Shown here: in pieces, positions 22,138 through 30,123 of the stretch
Layout: each line of letters begins with the position of its first letter
How positions within the stretch are numbered: position 1 is the first letter of the stretch
Virus record (IMG/VR): IMGVR_UViG_3300005518_000014
Location: 1-37,709 of that record
Reading direction: 5' to 3' (one strand)
Length of the DNA stretch: 37,709 nucleotides
DNA from: a virus
The notes under the pieces: model-generated
Seen by the model: only the letters and a program-made list of their open reading frames with translations
The model's database searches: none
Told to the model about the DNA's origin: nothing
Position numbers and translations under genes: made by a program

Positions 22138-22504
22138 AGATATCAAAGTCAATGGCGTGACGTATCGCCAGCAATTTCGGAAATGTGGAAAGCCAGGCTG
22201 CAAGTGCAACACCGGTGAGGGGCACGGTCCTTACTGGTATTCATACGATGGCAACAGCGCTGCGCATTACGTTGGCATCAAGCTGCCCGAGCACGTCATG
22301 AATCACAGAGCGCTGCTCAAAGCGAGCAAAGACAAACTGAAGGCCATCAAAACGAAGATCACCAAACGCCGCGATGATCTGTACATAGCTTATCGCAATG
22401 CTGATCGTGAGCTGAGCACCGTGCGGGCGCTCGAAGCAGGGGAGCGCGTTGATTCGCAGGTTCTTAAGTCTTTAGGGCTTGCTCAATTCAATGGGCATGA
22501 ATAA
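22130..22504 (+). CDS. DUF6788-like small zinc-binding protein
   Basis: 124 aa, start 22130 after AAAGGAGATCTATC. YRQQFRKCGKPGCKCNTGEG followed by HGPYWYSY is the conserved core of a small widespread family (DUF6788, recalled and not searched) found in phages and mobile elements; three Cys (C-x4-C-x-C) may bind zinc. The C-terminal half is helical and basic. Function unknown. One base after its stop begins a 36-bp repeat unit. Confidence 0.7.
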   Translation: MNEDIKVNGVTYRQQFRKCGKPGCKCNTGEGHGPYWYSYDGNSAAHYVGIKLPEHVMNHRALLKASKDKLKAIKTKITKRRDDLYIAYRNADRELSTVRALEAGERVDSQVLKSLGLAQFNGHE

Positions 22505-22505
22505 G

Positions 22506-22541
22506 TCTTGTGCGCCGGCGTGGTCCGCAGCGGAGACAAGA
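22506..22541. repeat. 36-bp element unit 10 (TCTTGT-N24-ACAAGA)
   Basis: Half-sites 22506-22511 and 22536-22541. Core palindromes CGCCGGCG (22513-22520) and TCCGC-A-GCGGA (22524-22534). Begins one base after the stop codon at 22504. Confidence 0.93.
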
Positions 22542-22544
22542 CTA

Positions 22545-22580
22545 TCTTGTATGCCTGGCGCCACGATCGGGATGACAAGA
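22545..22580. repeat. 36-bp element unit 11 (TCTTGT-N24-ACAAGA)
   Basis: Half-sites 22545-22550 and 22575-22580. Core palindromes TGGCGCCA (22556-22563) and CGATCG (22564-22569). Three bases separate it from unit 10; an extra ACAAGA follows at 22582. Confidence 0.93.
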
Positions 22581-22600
22581 AACAAGAAAGGCAGGTAAGC

Positions 22601-22990
22601 ATGCTTCATGTGCATGAAGAACACAGAATCAAAACAGGCCCGCTGGCAACCATACCCGACCAGGGGAATAATGGGGCTTTTACACTTCCCCCTCTAAGAG
22701 GCGGTCGCTGGCTCTTGTGCATCGTCAGTGATGGTAAAGGCTGGGAGCATGTCAGTGTACATGTGCAGGATGGAAAGAAACTTCATACACCTTCCTGGAA
22801 CGAAATGAGCTATGTCAAAGGAGTGTTTTGGGATGATGAAGATGTTGTCATTCAATATCACCCTGCGCGGAGCCAGTATGTAGATAACCATCCTCACACA
22901 CTGCATTTATGGCGACCGACTGATCAGAAAATCCCCACGCCTCCCAGTATTCTGGTTGGCGTAAAAGGGTTTTCTGTGCCGATGGAGTGA
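22601..22990 (+). CDS. DUF7694-like phage protein
   Basis: 129 aa from ATG 22601 (AAAGGCAGGTAAGC upstream); a longer frame from 22508 would run through the repeat units and is rejected. The segment SWNEMSYVKGVFWDDEDVV, then QYHP..S.YV.NHP, then LHLWRP is the conserved signature of a small phage family (DUF7694, recalled and not searched). Function unknown. Located in the early block. Confidence 0.75.
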   Translation: MLHVHEEHRIKTGPLATIPDQGNNGAFTLPPLRGGRWLLCIVSDGKGWEHVSVHVQDGKKLHTPSWNEMSYVKGVFWDDEDVVIQYHPARSQYVDNHPHTLHLWRPTDQKIPTPPSILVGVKGFSVPME

Positions 22991-22993
22991 ACC

Positions 22994-23341
22994 ATGACCC
23001 TGCCAAGCATCACGTGCCCTCAATGCGGAATGACCAGCTATAACCTGCACGACATCGTGAATCGTTATTGTGGCAACTGTCACGCCTTTCACGCGGATAT
23101 GATCGAAACACCACTTCTTCACTTCAAAGATGAAATGGTCCATTTGCTCACGTGGTTCAAGGACTCACCCGACAGAGGGGACCCCGCATGCATCTGTTCT
23201 CTGTGTGGCGAGATCATTGACGAGGACGAGATGCCGCTCCGTGTGTTTCGCGAGAGCGACAACGCAGAGCTTCGCCTGCACATGGATTGTGCGAAGCAAG
23301 TGATTCAAGAATTTGACATTTCACAAGGAGATCAACCATGA
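22994..23341 (+). CDS. Small protein with two zinc ribbons
   Basis: 115 aa. The N-terminal ribbon TCPQCGMTSYNLHDIVNRYC-x2-C gives C-x2-C-x16-C-x2-C. A second Cys cluster (C-I-C-x2-C-G-E at ~68-73, with H and C in LHMDCAKQ) makes another metal site. Likely nucleic-acid binding, unassigned. The stop overlaps the next start (ATGA at 23338). Confidence 0.65.
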   Translation: MTLPSITCPQCGMTSYNLHDIVNRYCGNCHAFHADMIETPLLHFKDEMVHLLTWFKDSPDRGDPACICSLCGEIIDEDEMPLRVFRESDNAELRLHMDCAKQVIQEFDISQGDQP

Positions 23342-23640
23342 AAAACAGATTGCAAGAAATTCTCGAAGATCAATTGGTCGAAGCGAAGGCAAAGGCGGGA
23401 CAGAAGATCATCAGGAAACTCGGTAGAGGCTTGCGAATAGAATTGATCTGTGTCAACAGCAATGTCTGTCTGGCCATCACCCGGGATGATAAATTCCCGA
23501 GCCTGAAGGAATGGGAGACGGTGACGAATAGCTTTCCCTGCCAGGTGCCGAAAGTCGAAACCACGTCGGACCAGAACGGCAGCCGCTATAGCATCAGTGC
23601 GCGCTTTGCTCTAGAGCGCGCGGTGCAGCTGAAATTCTAG
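23338..23640 (+). CDS. Small protein of unknown function
   Basis: 100 aa, start 23338 with CAAGGAGATCAACC. A helical N-terminus (LQEILEDQLVEAKAKAGQKI) is followed by a beta-rich second half (IELICVNSNVCLAITR; SRYSISARFALERAV). No family recognised. Confidence 0.6.
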   Translation: MKNRLQEILEDQLVEAKAKAGQKIIRKLGRGLRIELICVNSNVCLAITRDDKFPSLKEWETVTNSFPCQVPKVETTSDQNGSRYSISARFALERAVQLKF

Positions 23641-24027
23641 GTGTCGAACTCAAAAATTTATACTCTAAATCGTGTCAGAAACATGTCAGAAACCACGAAA
23701 ACTACAAAAAAATCAAAAAACGATGTCTTATACATCCTGCGTGCGTTTCTGCCCAAAAAGGGCAAAGTCAAATATTACCAAAAACGCGCATTGGAACTAT
23801 CAAAGATAGTGAATAAGAATCCGCCGTGGTCGTGGCGATATGTACAGAGTGTAGATCATGGAACCGTCGAACCAAGCAGGAAATTTATTAAGGCTATGCA
23901 GCTTTTGGAAAACCCGCGCGAACGCAAACCGCGAACGCGCGTGCAGGAAACGATAATCGCCATGTCGCAGATGGCGCGGCAAGGACTGAGACTATGGAAA
24001 CTGAAGAGGAGGATGAACGGCAAATGA
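23641..24027 (+). CDS. Small basic protein of unknown function
   Basis: 128 aa from GTG 23641, immediately after the previous stop, or 114 aa from ATG 23683; neither has a good RBS. Basic and helical (KKGKVKYYQKRALELSKIV; RVQETIIAMSQMARQGLRL), with the middle segment NPPWSWRYVQSVDHGTVEPS resembling a short helix-turn-helix. Its DNA is more A-rich than its neighbours (AAAACTACAAAAAAATC at the start), perhaps a recent arrival. May bind nucleic acid. Confidence 0.5.
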   Translation: MSNSKIYTLNRVRNMSETTKTTKKSKNDVLYILRAFLPKKGKVKYYQKRALELSKIVNKNPPWSWRYVQSVDHGTVEPSRKFIKAMQLLENPRERKPRTRVQETIIAMSQMARQGLRLWKLKRRMNGK

Positions 24028-24082
24028 AGAATAACGATTATGATGAGCCCAGAATGTTTCACGACTAAGAAAGGAGATTGAT

Positions 24083-24640
24083 ATGAATGACGTGTTTACA
24101 ATCGTTGTCCCGCCCGAAGTGGCAGAGCAAAAGATCGGTGAATATAAAACTATTTTGAAGACCCAACGACGCGCAGAAGATGTTGAAATGCGGCGCATGT
24201 ATAAAGCAGCTTCGAGGGGAAAGCCGATCATTGATGTGTCCGCGGCGTGGAAGTCAACTGGCTTGAAGGATGGTTATCCGCGTTTGGCATTGGCGCGAGC
24301 GGATTGGAGCGAATGTCACTTTAGCAAATGGCTGAAAGAATTTCGAGATCAGCGCTTCAGCAAAAGAGCGCGTGAGCATTGGATTCGAATCCCTGATGAT
24401 GCCTGGAATTGGGATGCAGTGGGCGCAGGGGATGCGTTTTCAGCTGTGCCTTTCATGCCTCCATCGGTGCGACCGAGGAGATGGTTATCAACCTATCACA
24501 TTCTCTTTGAAGTGGAGAAGTGGACTGAATATCCAGCAGACCCGTTTTTGCTGAAGCGCATTACTGGCTGGTTATTCGTGGTGGAAGCCGAATGGGATCT
24601 GACTGAGCTCGAGCGTGCTCTGTTGGCAGGGCTTAGATAG
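24083..24640 (+). CDS. Uncharacterised early protein
   Basis: 185 aa, strong RBS AAAGGAGATTGAT before ATG 24083. Contains several Trp-rich segments (WSECHFSKWLKEFRDQRFSK; WIRIPDDAWNW; RRWLSTYHILFEVEKW). No family recognised. One base after the stop a 36-bp repeat unit begins. Confidence 0.62.
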   Translation: MNDVFTIVVPPEVAEQKIGEYKTILKTQRRAEDVEMRRMYKAASRGKPIIDVSAAWKSTGLKDGYPRLALARADWSECHFSKWLKEFRDQRFSKRAREHWIRIPDDAWNWDAVGAGDAFSAVPFMPPSVRPRRWLSTYHILFEVEKWTEYPADPFLLKRITGWLFVVEAEWDLTELERALLAGLR

Positions 24641-24641
24641 T

Positions 24642-24677
24642 TCTTGTATTGATCAACTGCGGATCCATAGGACAAGA
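24642..24677. repeat. 36-bp element unit 12 (TCTTGT-N24-ACAAGA)
   Basis: Half-sites 24642-24647 and 24672-24677. Core palindromes TTGATCAA (24649-24656) and GGATCC (24661-24666). One base after the stop codon of the preceding gene, as with units 8 and 10. Confidence 0.92.
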
Positions 24678-24682
24678 AACAC

Positions 24683-24709
24683 ACTTGCACCTGCATGCAA
24701 GTGCAGGTG
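24683..24709 (+). promoter_or_regulatory. Overlapping inverted repeats before an RBS
   Basis: ACTTGCA (24683-24689) can pair with TGCAAGT (24696-24702), or CACCTGCA (24688-24695) with TGCAGGTG (24702-24709). The two hairpins are mutually exclusive and precede the RBS GAGAAGGAGAAT of the gene at 24721. Possible operator or translational switch. Confidence 0.4.
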
Positions 24710-24720
24710 AGAAGGAGAAT

Positions 24721-24927
24721 ATGATGTCAAAAACAAAAGAAGAACTTGATCAATTGGAAGACAAGGTGCGAGAGGCTGTGCTCGCAGCGCTGGGTGATTT
24801 GGCAGCGCAATACGATTTGCCATTACATACCATTCAGCCGCCTGAATCAATCATTGAAGCTGCCGCAGTTGCTGCCACTCAGGTGTTTATGGCATTTGAG
24901 CGCGGCTATCGTATGAGCGGTGAATAA
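24721..24927 (+). CDS. Small helical protein of unknown function
   Basis: 68 aa, ATG-ATG start after GAGAAGGAGAAT. Helical throughout (KTKEELDQLEDKVREAVLAA; ESIIEAAAVAATQVFMAFER). No family recognised. Last gene before the structured gap 24928-25179. Confidence 0.58.
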   Translation: MMSKTKEELDQLEDKVREAVLAALGDLAAQYDLPLHTIQPPESIIEAAAVAATQVFMAFERGYRMSGE

Positions 24928-25179
24928 GCAGAAGACCCAACGTAGAACGTAGGGTAATCGGAGGCTTTGAAGGAGAAGCTGTAACCTTCTAACTATTGTG
25001 TTTATTTGGGAATGGGCGTAAACTGCCCAAAGGACAGACCTACTCTGCTTAGCGAGGTCTGTCCCTTTTTAATGTCAGAGTAGGTCTGTCAACCTGGCGG
25101 GGACCGCAAGAGCAGCCGCGTAAAGCTTTTGGATTATCTTCATAACAACAAAGGCAAGTGTGTTTTCGCAAAGGTGAAC
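24928..25179 (+). other. Structured intergenic region upstream of the HD-GYP gene
   Basis: About 250 bp without a supported gene. It holds GGGC-N7-GCCC (about 25014-25028), a clear intrinsic terminator (25032-25070), and then CAGAGTAGGTCTGTC (25076-25090), a perfect 15-base complement of GACAGACCTACTCTG (25033-25047). The two 3' arms can compete for the same 5' arm. A GC-rich stretch (GCGGGGACCGCAAGAGCAGC) follows before the gene. Confidence 0.65.
25032..25070 (+). terminator. Intrinsic terminator of the early block
   Basis: GGACAGACCT (25032-25041), 13-base loop, AGGTCTGTCC (25055-25064), then CTTTTT. Textbook stem plus T-run on the plus strand. A downstream 15-base arm (25076-25090) could form an alternative, longer hairpin. 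Confidence 0.85.
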
Positions 25180-25746
25180 ATGGATGATCTTTTCAAGATA
25201 CTATCGATCATAGAGTTGATGAGGGACAATTACAACCATCACGCGTCTCGCGTCGCAGAATACACAGTGAAGCTGGCAGAAGCTATGGGGCTGCCGGATA
25301 TAGAACTGATCAGCGCCGGCGCACACTTGCACGATGTGGGAAAACTTCTGGTATCCAAAGACGTGCTAAATCTCGATCGCAAACTAGAACCACATGAGCG
25401 GAAGAAGGTTGAAGAACATGCTCTGCTCGGATGGGCAGTCGTGGCAGAAGCCAAATACGACTCGATCATTCAAAGCATGGCGCGCTCGCATCACGAAAAA
25501 TGGAATGGCACAGGCTACCCGGACCAGCTCGCAGGCCAGCAAATCCCAATTGCAGCGCGCATGCTGTCCGTGTGCGATGTGTACGACGCGCTCACAAACC
25601 AGAGACCTTATCGAGATCGCTATACCTACGAATTCACAAGAACATACATGGAGGGATTGAAAAACATAGCCTTCGACCCGGAGCTCGTAGACTTGTTTTT
25701 CGAGAAGGTTATACCGACAGAGGAGGAAGGAGCAGTGGACTCGTGA
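25180..25746 (+). CDS. HD-GYP domain phosphohydrolase
   Basis: 188 aa from ATG 25180 (AAAGGTGAAC upstream; TTG 25129 is an alternative). Motifs in order: H20/H21 (NHHASRVAEYT), H51-D52 (HLHDVGK), H80 (EEHALLGW), H104-H105 with the GYP signature (SHHEKWNGTGYP, 104-114) and D133 (VCDVYDAL). Complete metal-binding set of HD-GYP cyclic-dinucleotide phosphodiesterases. No receiver or PAS partner is present, so it is a stand-alone catalytic domain. In a phage it might degrade c-di-GMP or a defence cyclic dinucleotide; substrate unknown. Neighbours are a coiled-coil protein and a holin-like protein. Confidence 0.88.
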   Translation: MDDLFKILSIIELMRDNYNHHASRVAEYTVKLAEAMGLPDIELISAGAHLHDVGKLLVSKDVLNLDRKLEPHERKKVEEHALLGWAVVAEAKYDSIIQSMARSHHEKWNGTGYPDQLAGQQIPIAARMLSVCDVYDALTNQRPYRDRYTYEFTRTYMEGLKNIAFDPELVDLFFEKVIPTEEEGAVDS

Positions 25747-26267
25747 AGATGGCAGAGACCATCGGCCTGATTGTTGGCGTGCTGGGGTTTCTGAGCACGA
25801 TCATTACTCTGATCTTCACACGTCGTAAGCTGGGCGCTGAGCGTGAGAAGCTCCTGGCTGAGGCGGAGTCTGCTCGATCTGGTGCAGCCTCCACAGATGT
25901 GGATGCGTTCGATAAGTTCTCGGACCTACTGAAAAAACTACAGGATCGGAATGATGAGCTTTATGGTGAAAACGTCGCCCTGGAAGTAGCCGCGACGGAA
26001 CGAAACCGAACAATTGAGCAATTGCAGCTGCGGCTGTCAGACCGCGACGCCCAGCTCCTGCAGGCGACCAAGCAACTGGAGCTTCTGCGGGAGCTGGCTA
26101 AATCCGTGCCGATCAGCGACACTTTGCGCAGCCAACTAGAAAGCATGAATGTAATTGTGGCGAATTTGCAGGACGCACAGAAGCAAATGCAAGAAGTGTT
26201 GCTTGAGAGAGACAAAGCGATCAGCGCACTGATGGAGAGTAATCGCAACCTGGCGGTAAAGGCATGA
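25743..26267 (+). CDS. Membrane-anchored coiled-coil protein
   Basis: 174 aa from GTG 25743 (overlapping the HD-GYP stop; GGAGGAAGGAG upstream) or from ATG 25749. One membrane helix at the N-terminus (TIGLIVGVLGFLSTIITLIF), then ~130 residues of heptad-rich coiled coil with many Glu/Leu/Gln (ERNRTIEQLQLRLSDRDAQL). In this position it could be a spanin-like or lysis accessory protein, or a partner of the HD-GYP enzyme; neither is proven. Confidence 0.68.
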   Translation: MKMAETIGLIVGVLGFLSTIITLIFTRRKLGAEREKLLAEAESARSGAASTDVDAFDKFSDLLKKLQDRNDELYGENVALEVAATERNRTIEQLQLRLSDRDAQLLQATKQLELLRELAKSVPISDTLRSQLESMNVIVANLQDAQKQMQEVLLERDKAISALMESNRNLAVKA

Positions 26268-26608
26268 GCACATCGATGTCAACACGGAAGTTTTTCTTAT
26301 GCACCGGTCAGTGCGTGCCAGCAGATGAGCTCCGCAATTATCCGAACAGTCATATTGTTGGCGAAGTGCATTACGTGCTGGATGAAGGACAAAGGGTGAC
26401 CGCCCTGGCTGTGTATGAAACTTCTTTGCCATCCTCTATCATCCCGGCCAGCGAGCCCAATATCCGCGTGGAAGTTATTGGTGATGCACGCAGGATCCAA
26501 TGCACAGTTTCGTATTGTAAGCATTTCATCAAGCGTTGGGAGATTGGAAAGGTGACCTTCCTGCAATTGTCGCGACGATACGAACTGTATTTCAGTAAAG
26601 GAGAATAA
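26264..26608 (+). CDS. Small protein of unknown function
   Basis: 114 aa, overlaps the previous gene by 4 bases. Two in-frame ATGs (26264, 26276). Beta-rich (EVHYVLDEGQRVTALAVYET; IRVEVIGDARRIQCTVSYCK) with four Cys in total. No family recognised. Co-translated with the membrane proteins around it. Confidence 0.6.
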   Translation: MSTSMSTRKFFLCTGQCVPADELRNYPNSHIVGEVHYVLDEGQRVTALAVYETSLPSSIIPASEPNIRVEVIGDARRIQCTVSYCKHFIKRWEIGKVTFLQLSRRYELYFSKGE

Positions 26609-26610
26609 AC

Positions 26611-26928
26611 ATGATTGCTTATTTTGTCACTCTACCGGATGATGCCAAGCTGTTGATCCTTGGCTTGATCACATCGCTGCTTACGGCGCTCTTCAGCTTC
26701 CTGTTTGTGAAGTGGGGTCTTGATCTGCGAGGCTATATCACTGGACTATCTGCGACCATCGCGGCCATTGTGGTTACGGTGTTTGAGTTCCTGTTGAAGA
26801 CGCTTGTCTTTGTCCCGGATCAAATCCTGTTGACCATTATCCATTTGATCGTGTTGGCAGTTTCTGGCTATGGCGCGGCATTGGCACTCAATAGAATGCG
26901 CACGCCTGGCTATCAAAGCCTCCGTTAA
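26611..26928 (+). CDS. Holin-like three-helix membrane protein
   Basis: 105 aa, RBS AAAGGAGAATAAAC. Three membrane helices at about residues 14-33, 44-66 and 70-95 with a short charged C-terminus; size and topology fit a class I holin. No endolysin gene is recognisable beside it, so the assignment rests on topology and on position before the HNH/terminase genes. Confidence 0.6.
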   Translation: MIAYFVTLPDDAKLLILGLITSLLTALFSFLFVKWGLDLRGYITGLSATIAAIVVTVFEFLLKTLVFVPDQILLTIIHLIVLAVSGYGAALALNRMRTPGYQSLR

Positions 26929-26931
26929 CTC

Positions 26932-27273
26932 GTGCCATTCGCATCCCTGCGCAAGTGCACACAGCCAGGCTGCAATGTGCTGGTCAAGAGTGGGCGATGT
27001 GCTGCTCACTCGACGAAGCGCTTCGTCCGTGATCCTGCGATCAAGAAGCTGTACAACAGTCCGGTGTGGCAATCCATGCGAGTGGCGCAGCTTGCCAGGG
27101 AACCATGGTGCGTGGATTGTTTGGAGCGTGGGGTGCACACCAGGGCAACTGAGGTGGATCACATCAAGCCACACCGCGGCGATCCGGAGTTGTTCTTCGA
27201 TGTAAACAATTTAGCATCTCGTTGCAAGCCTGATCACTCAAAGAAAACAGCTGAAGAAGTTTTGCACGCGTGA
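26932..27273 (+). CDS. HNH endonuclease
   Basis: 113 aa, GTG start at 26932, three bases after the holin-like gene. Cys/His pairs (KCTQPGCNV, C-V-D-C) frame a beta-beta-alpha metal fold with VDHIKPHRGDPELFFDVNNL and SRCKPDHSKKT carrying the H-N-H residues. HNH proteins next to terminase genes assist cos cleavage/packaging in HK97-type phages, so this gene suggests cos packaging. Confidence 0.92.
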   Translation: MPFASLRKCTQPGCNVLVKSGRCAAHSTKRFVRDPAIKKLYNSPVWQSMRVAQLAREPWCVDCLERGVHTRATEVDHIKPHRGDPELFFDVNNLASRCKPDHSKKTAEEVLHA

Positions 27274-27399
27274 TCGCTCCCCCCCCGTCAAAGAAAGTTA
27301 CACATCGTGGGAGTAGAACGTCGGTGAAGGCAGACGCGTGAAAGAGTCCCCAATCCGCTTTCTGTTATTTTCAGGGACAATATGAGATTGTGAGCCGCG

Positions 27400-27861
27400 A
27401 TGCCAGCCAGGACTGTTGCTGCAAAAACCATGGATGTGGGGAAGAAAAATGGAGGAAAACACTGGACAGCGAAAGAGATCCAAGCGCGCGAGGATAGCGC
27501 GCGGGCCTTCGAGCGCGCGGATAAGGCAAGTATTGCCCCTCCGATCTGGCTGAGCAAGCCAGCGCGCGAGATCTGGGACAAGAAGATCGCTGAGATCGCC
27601 GGTCTGACTGGTGGGAAGGATATGCTCGATGCACTGGACAGTGAGATCCTTGCCTTGTTTTGTGAGGGGATCGCGAATTACAAGAAGCTCTCCAATAAGT
27701 CTCGCCTGGCAAAGGATGATCATCGACTTCTACAAACGTATATGCGGAGGATCCTGGAATATTCTGAGAGGTTGGGATTCACTCCAGATGCACGCACGCG
27801 ATTGATCAAGAAGCGCGCGGATGAAGCGCCGAAAGATGAATTTGGGGAGAAGTTTGATTGA
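27400..27861 (+). CDS. terS: Terminase small subunit (P27 family)
   Basis: 153 aa, start 27400 (a second ATG at codon 11 is possible). A basic N-terminus rich in Lys/Gly is followed by PPIWLSKPAREIWDKKIAEI and a helical body ending GFTPDARTRLIKK, the P27-type small terminase pattern. It recognises phage DNA for packaging. Followed by a 93-aa gene and the large subunit. Confidence 0.88.
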   Translation: MPARTVAAKTMDVGKKNGGKHWTAKEIQAREDSARAFERADKASIAPPIWLSKPAREIWDKKIAEIAGLTGGKDMLDALDSEILALFCEGIANYKKLSNKSRLAKDDHRLLQTYMRRILEYSERLGFTPDARTRLIKKRADEAPKDEFGEKFD

Positions 27862-27876
27862 TGAAAGGATACAGTC

Positions 27877-28158
27877 ATGGATCTAGATCAATATGCAAGC
27901 CTGAGACCCAGCGATGTTGTACGCCATAAGTTAAGCAGCGATTCATATGCTGTTGCCGAGAGGTTGGGAAATCGAGTGCTGCTGATTAAATTTATGGAGT
28001 TGGCTAATCCAGCCGAATGGGATCTTATTATCAAAAGGCCCATCATCGTGCAGGTTACCAGACCGGCTGTGGAATATATGGTGCATGAAACTGGCCTGGA
28101 GCCAGGCACTGCAGAGGAGTTGTTGCAATCGCTGCTTACTATGTGTCAGGTTAAATAA
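27877..28158 (+). CDS. Small protein between terminase subunits
   Basis: 93 aa, RBS AAAGGATACAGTC. Begins with a beta-rich domain (ASLRPSDVVRHKLSSDSYAV; RVLLIKFMELANPAEWDLII). Not recognised. Its place suggests a packaging accessory, but no motif shows this. Confidence 0.62.
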   Translation: MDLDQYASLRPSDVVRHKLSSDSYAVAERLGNRVLLIKFMELANPAEWDLIIKRPIIVQVTRPAVEYMVHETGLEPGTAEELLQSLLTMCQVK

Positions 28159-28170
28159 CGATGGAGTAGG

Positions 28171-30099
28171 ATGCATCCCGCTACGCAATACGCAGTCAAC
28201 GCGGTCGAACAGACCATCGTTACGGGGAGATGGGAGCGGCTTGCCTGTTTGCGTCACTTGTATGACCTGGCGCGCGCTGGGCAGCTACCGGCATTGGTCG
28301 CAAAGCGGATCGAGAAGGCCACAGGCAGACCGGTCCCGCCGCGCGATCCGGAGTGGTTGTGGGTTTTCGATGAAGAGCAGGCAACCTTTGTTTCGATAGA
28401 ATGGTTTAAGCAACTGGTCCATGTGGAGGGACAATTAGCAGGGCAGCCGATTGAATTAATTCCAGCGCATGTGTTCGAGCTCAGCTGTATCTTTGGATGG
28501 GTTTCCAAGTTGGAAAGGCTCAAGCGCGCGAATGGTCGTGAAACAGGCCTGCGCCGATTCAATATTGTGTTCATCACCGAAGCACGCAAAAATGCCAAGA
28601 CCACACGCGGCGCTGGTATTGGGAATTACATGATGGTGGGCGATATGGAAATGAGCCCGTCGGTATACTGCACCGCGGTGGATCGCAAACAGGCACGCGT
28701 GCTGTATCACTATTCGGCAACGATGGCAGATAAGAGTAGAGATCTGCGAAAGCGGCTTCGTATTGGAAGATTTGAAATGCGGCACCGCACTCGCGGCGGG
28801 GAAATGACAGCTTTTTCAGGTGAGATAAAAAATAAAGATTCATTCAATCCGAGCTGCGCATTTATTGACGAGTATCATGCACACCCCACATCGAAGCTGT
28901 TTGATGTGATGTCCAATGCGCAGGGGCAGCGCGCGCAATCGTTGATCTTCACCATCACGACCGCCGGCGATGATGTGGAGAGTCCGTGTCACCAGGAATA
29001 TGAATATTGCAAGCTGATCCTGGAGGGATCGGTGAGCGACAAATCGGATGCGACGAAGAATGAGAATTATTTTGTGATGATCCGTGAAATGGATGAGCAC
29101 GATGATGAGCACGATCCTCGCAACTGGATCAAATCGAATCCGCTGCGGGCATCCACGCCGAAAGGATTGGAAAAATTGAGACAGCAGCACGATACCGCTT
29201 TCGGCTCCAAGATCCCGGAGAAGATCCGCGCGTTCCGGATCAAGAATTTGAATAAATGGCAGCACGGGAACGAGCACAGCTATATGGGCGATTTCATGAT
29301 AGGTGAAGGGAGCCAGCAATCCAAATGGGAACAGTGTGCAGTCTCGCGCGAGGCGTTCCTGGGAATGACGCGCGGTTTGTTGTGCGTTGTGGGGGGAGAT
29401 CTTTCCAAGAAGATCGATCTGACCGCGCTCGCGTATGTCTTTGCGCTGCCGGATGACTGCATTGGGATCACGGCCCATGGATTCATGCCTGAAGGCGCGG
29501 TTGAAAAACATCGGAAATCCGACAAAATTCCTTATCGGGATTGGGCAAAGGCCGGATGGCTCACCATCACTCAGGGCGATGTGACCGATTATCAAACCCT
29601 GATCGATCAGATCGAAGCGATCAACGGGAAGCTGCTCGCCGATAAATTGGCTGTGGATGATGAAAAAGAAAAAAAACGGACAATGACCAGGCTCTTGAAG
29701 TATCATTATGCGGCGTTGAATGGCTGGCAGGTGCATGAATTTTGCTACGACCCATATAATGCGACGCACCTGAAAAACGAGCTGGATGATCTGGGATACA
29801 CGACCATCGAAGTGCGGCAGACGATGCCAAATCTAAACGAGCCAACAAAATTATTTCGGGAGGCTGTCGCCGCTGGAAAAGTTGTGCACGATGGATCGCC
29901 TTTGCTGACCTGGTGTGTGGGCAACGCGCAAGAGATCGTCGACACGAAGGAGAATATTATGATCTCGAAGAAACACGCCGGCGACACAAAGCGCGTGGAC
30001 CTGCTGGCTGCCGGCATTGATGCCTTGTTCCGGATCCAACCACTGCGTGAGCAGACCCGGTATCAGAATTATGTTAATTCGGATGAGTTTGGGCTTTAG
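28171..30099 (+). CDS. terL: Terminase large subunit (HK97 type)
   Basis: 642 aa. ATPase: Walker A-like EARKNAKTT (137-145) and Walker B CAFIDEYH (229-236), with the coupling motif IFTITTAG (~259-266). The nuclease domain begins with GGDLSKKIDLTAL (D410) and continues to the conserved C-terminal acidic cluster near KRVDLLAAGIDA. It fits the Terminase_1 family (HK97 gp2-like), and the length is slightly above the usual ~550-600. With the HNH protein and P27 small subunit this forms the packaging motor. Confidence 0.95.
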   Translation: MHPATQYAVNAVEQTIVTGRWERLACLRHLYDLARAGQLPALVAKRIEKATGRPVPPRDPEWLWVFDEEQATFVSIEWFKQLVHVEGQLAGQPIELIPAHVFELSCIFGWVSKLERLKRANGRETGLRRFNIVFITEARKNAKTTRGAGIGNYMMVGDMEMSPSVYCTAVDRKQARVLYHYSATMADKSRDLRKRLRIGRFEMRHRTRGGEMTAFSGEIKNKDSFNPSCAFIDEYHAHPTSKLFDVMSNAQGQRAQSLIFTITTAGDDVESPCHQEYEYCKLILEGSVSDKSDATKNENYFVMIREMDEHDDEHDPRNWIKSNPLRASTPKGLEKLRQQHDTAFGSKIPEKIRAFRIKNLNKWQHGNEHSYMGDFMIGEGSQQSKWEQCAVSREAFLGMTRGLLCVVGGDLSKKIDLTALAYVFALPDDCIGITAHGFMPEGAVEKHRKSDKIPYRDWAKAGWLTITQGDVTDYQTLIDQIEAINGKLLADKLAVDDEKEKKRTMTRLLKYHYAALNGWQVHEFCYDPYNATHLKNELDDLGYTTIEVRQTMPNLNEPTKLFREAVAAGKVVHDGSPLLTWCVGNAQEIVDTKENIMISKKHAGDTKRVDLLAAGIDALFRIQPLREQTRYQNYVNSDEFGL

Positions 30100-30123
30100 A
30101 AACGATTGAACTAGGAGACTATC

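Noticed and set aside
22508-22600. N-terminal extension of the DUF7694-like gene
   Set aside because: It would translate two repeat elements; the ATG at 22601 has a proper RBS and the family core starts after it.
24024-24068. 14-codon frame overlapping the stop at 24027
   Set aside because: No separate RBS evidence; probably just spacer.
28840-29769. Minus-strand frame of 309 codons
   Set aside because: Antisense shadow of the large terminase gene.
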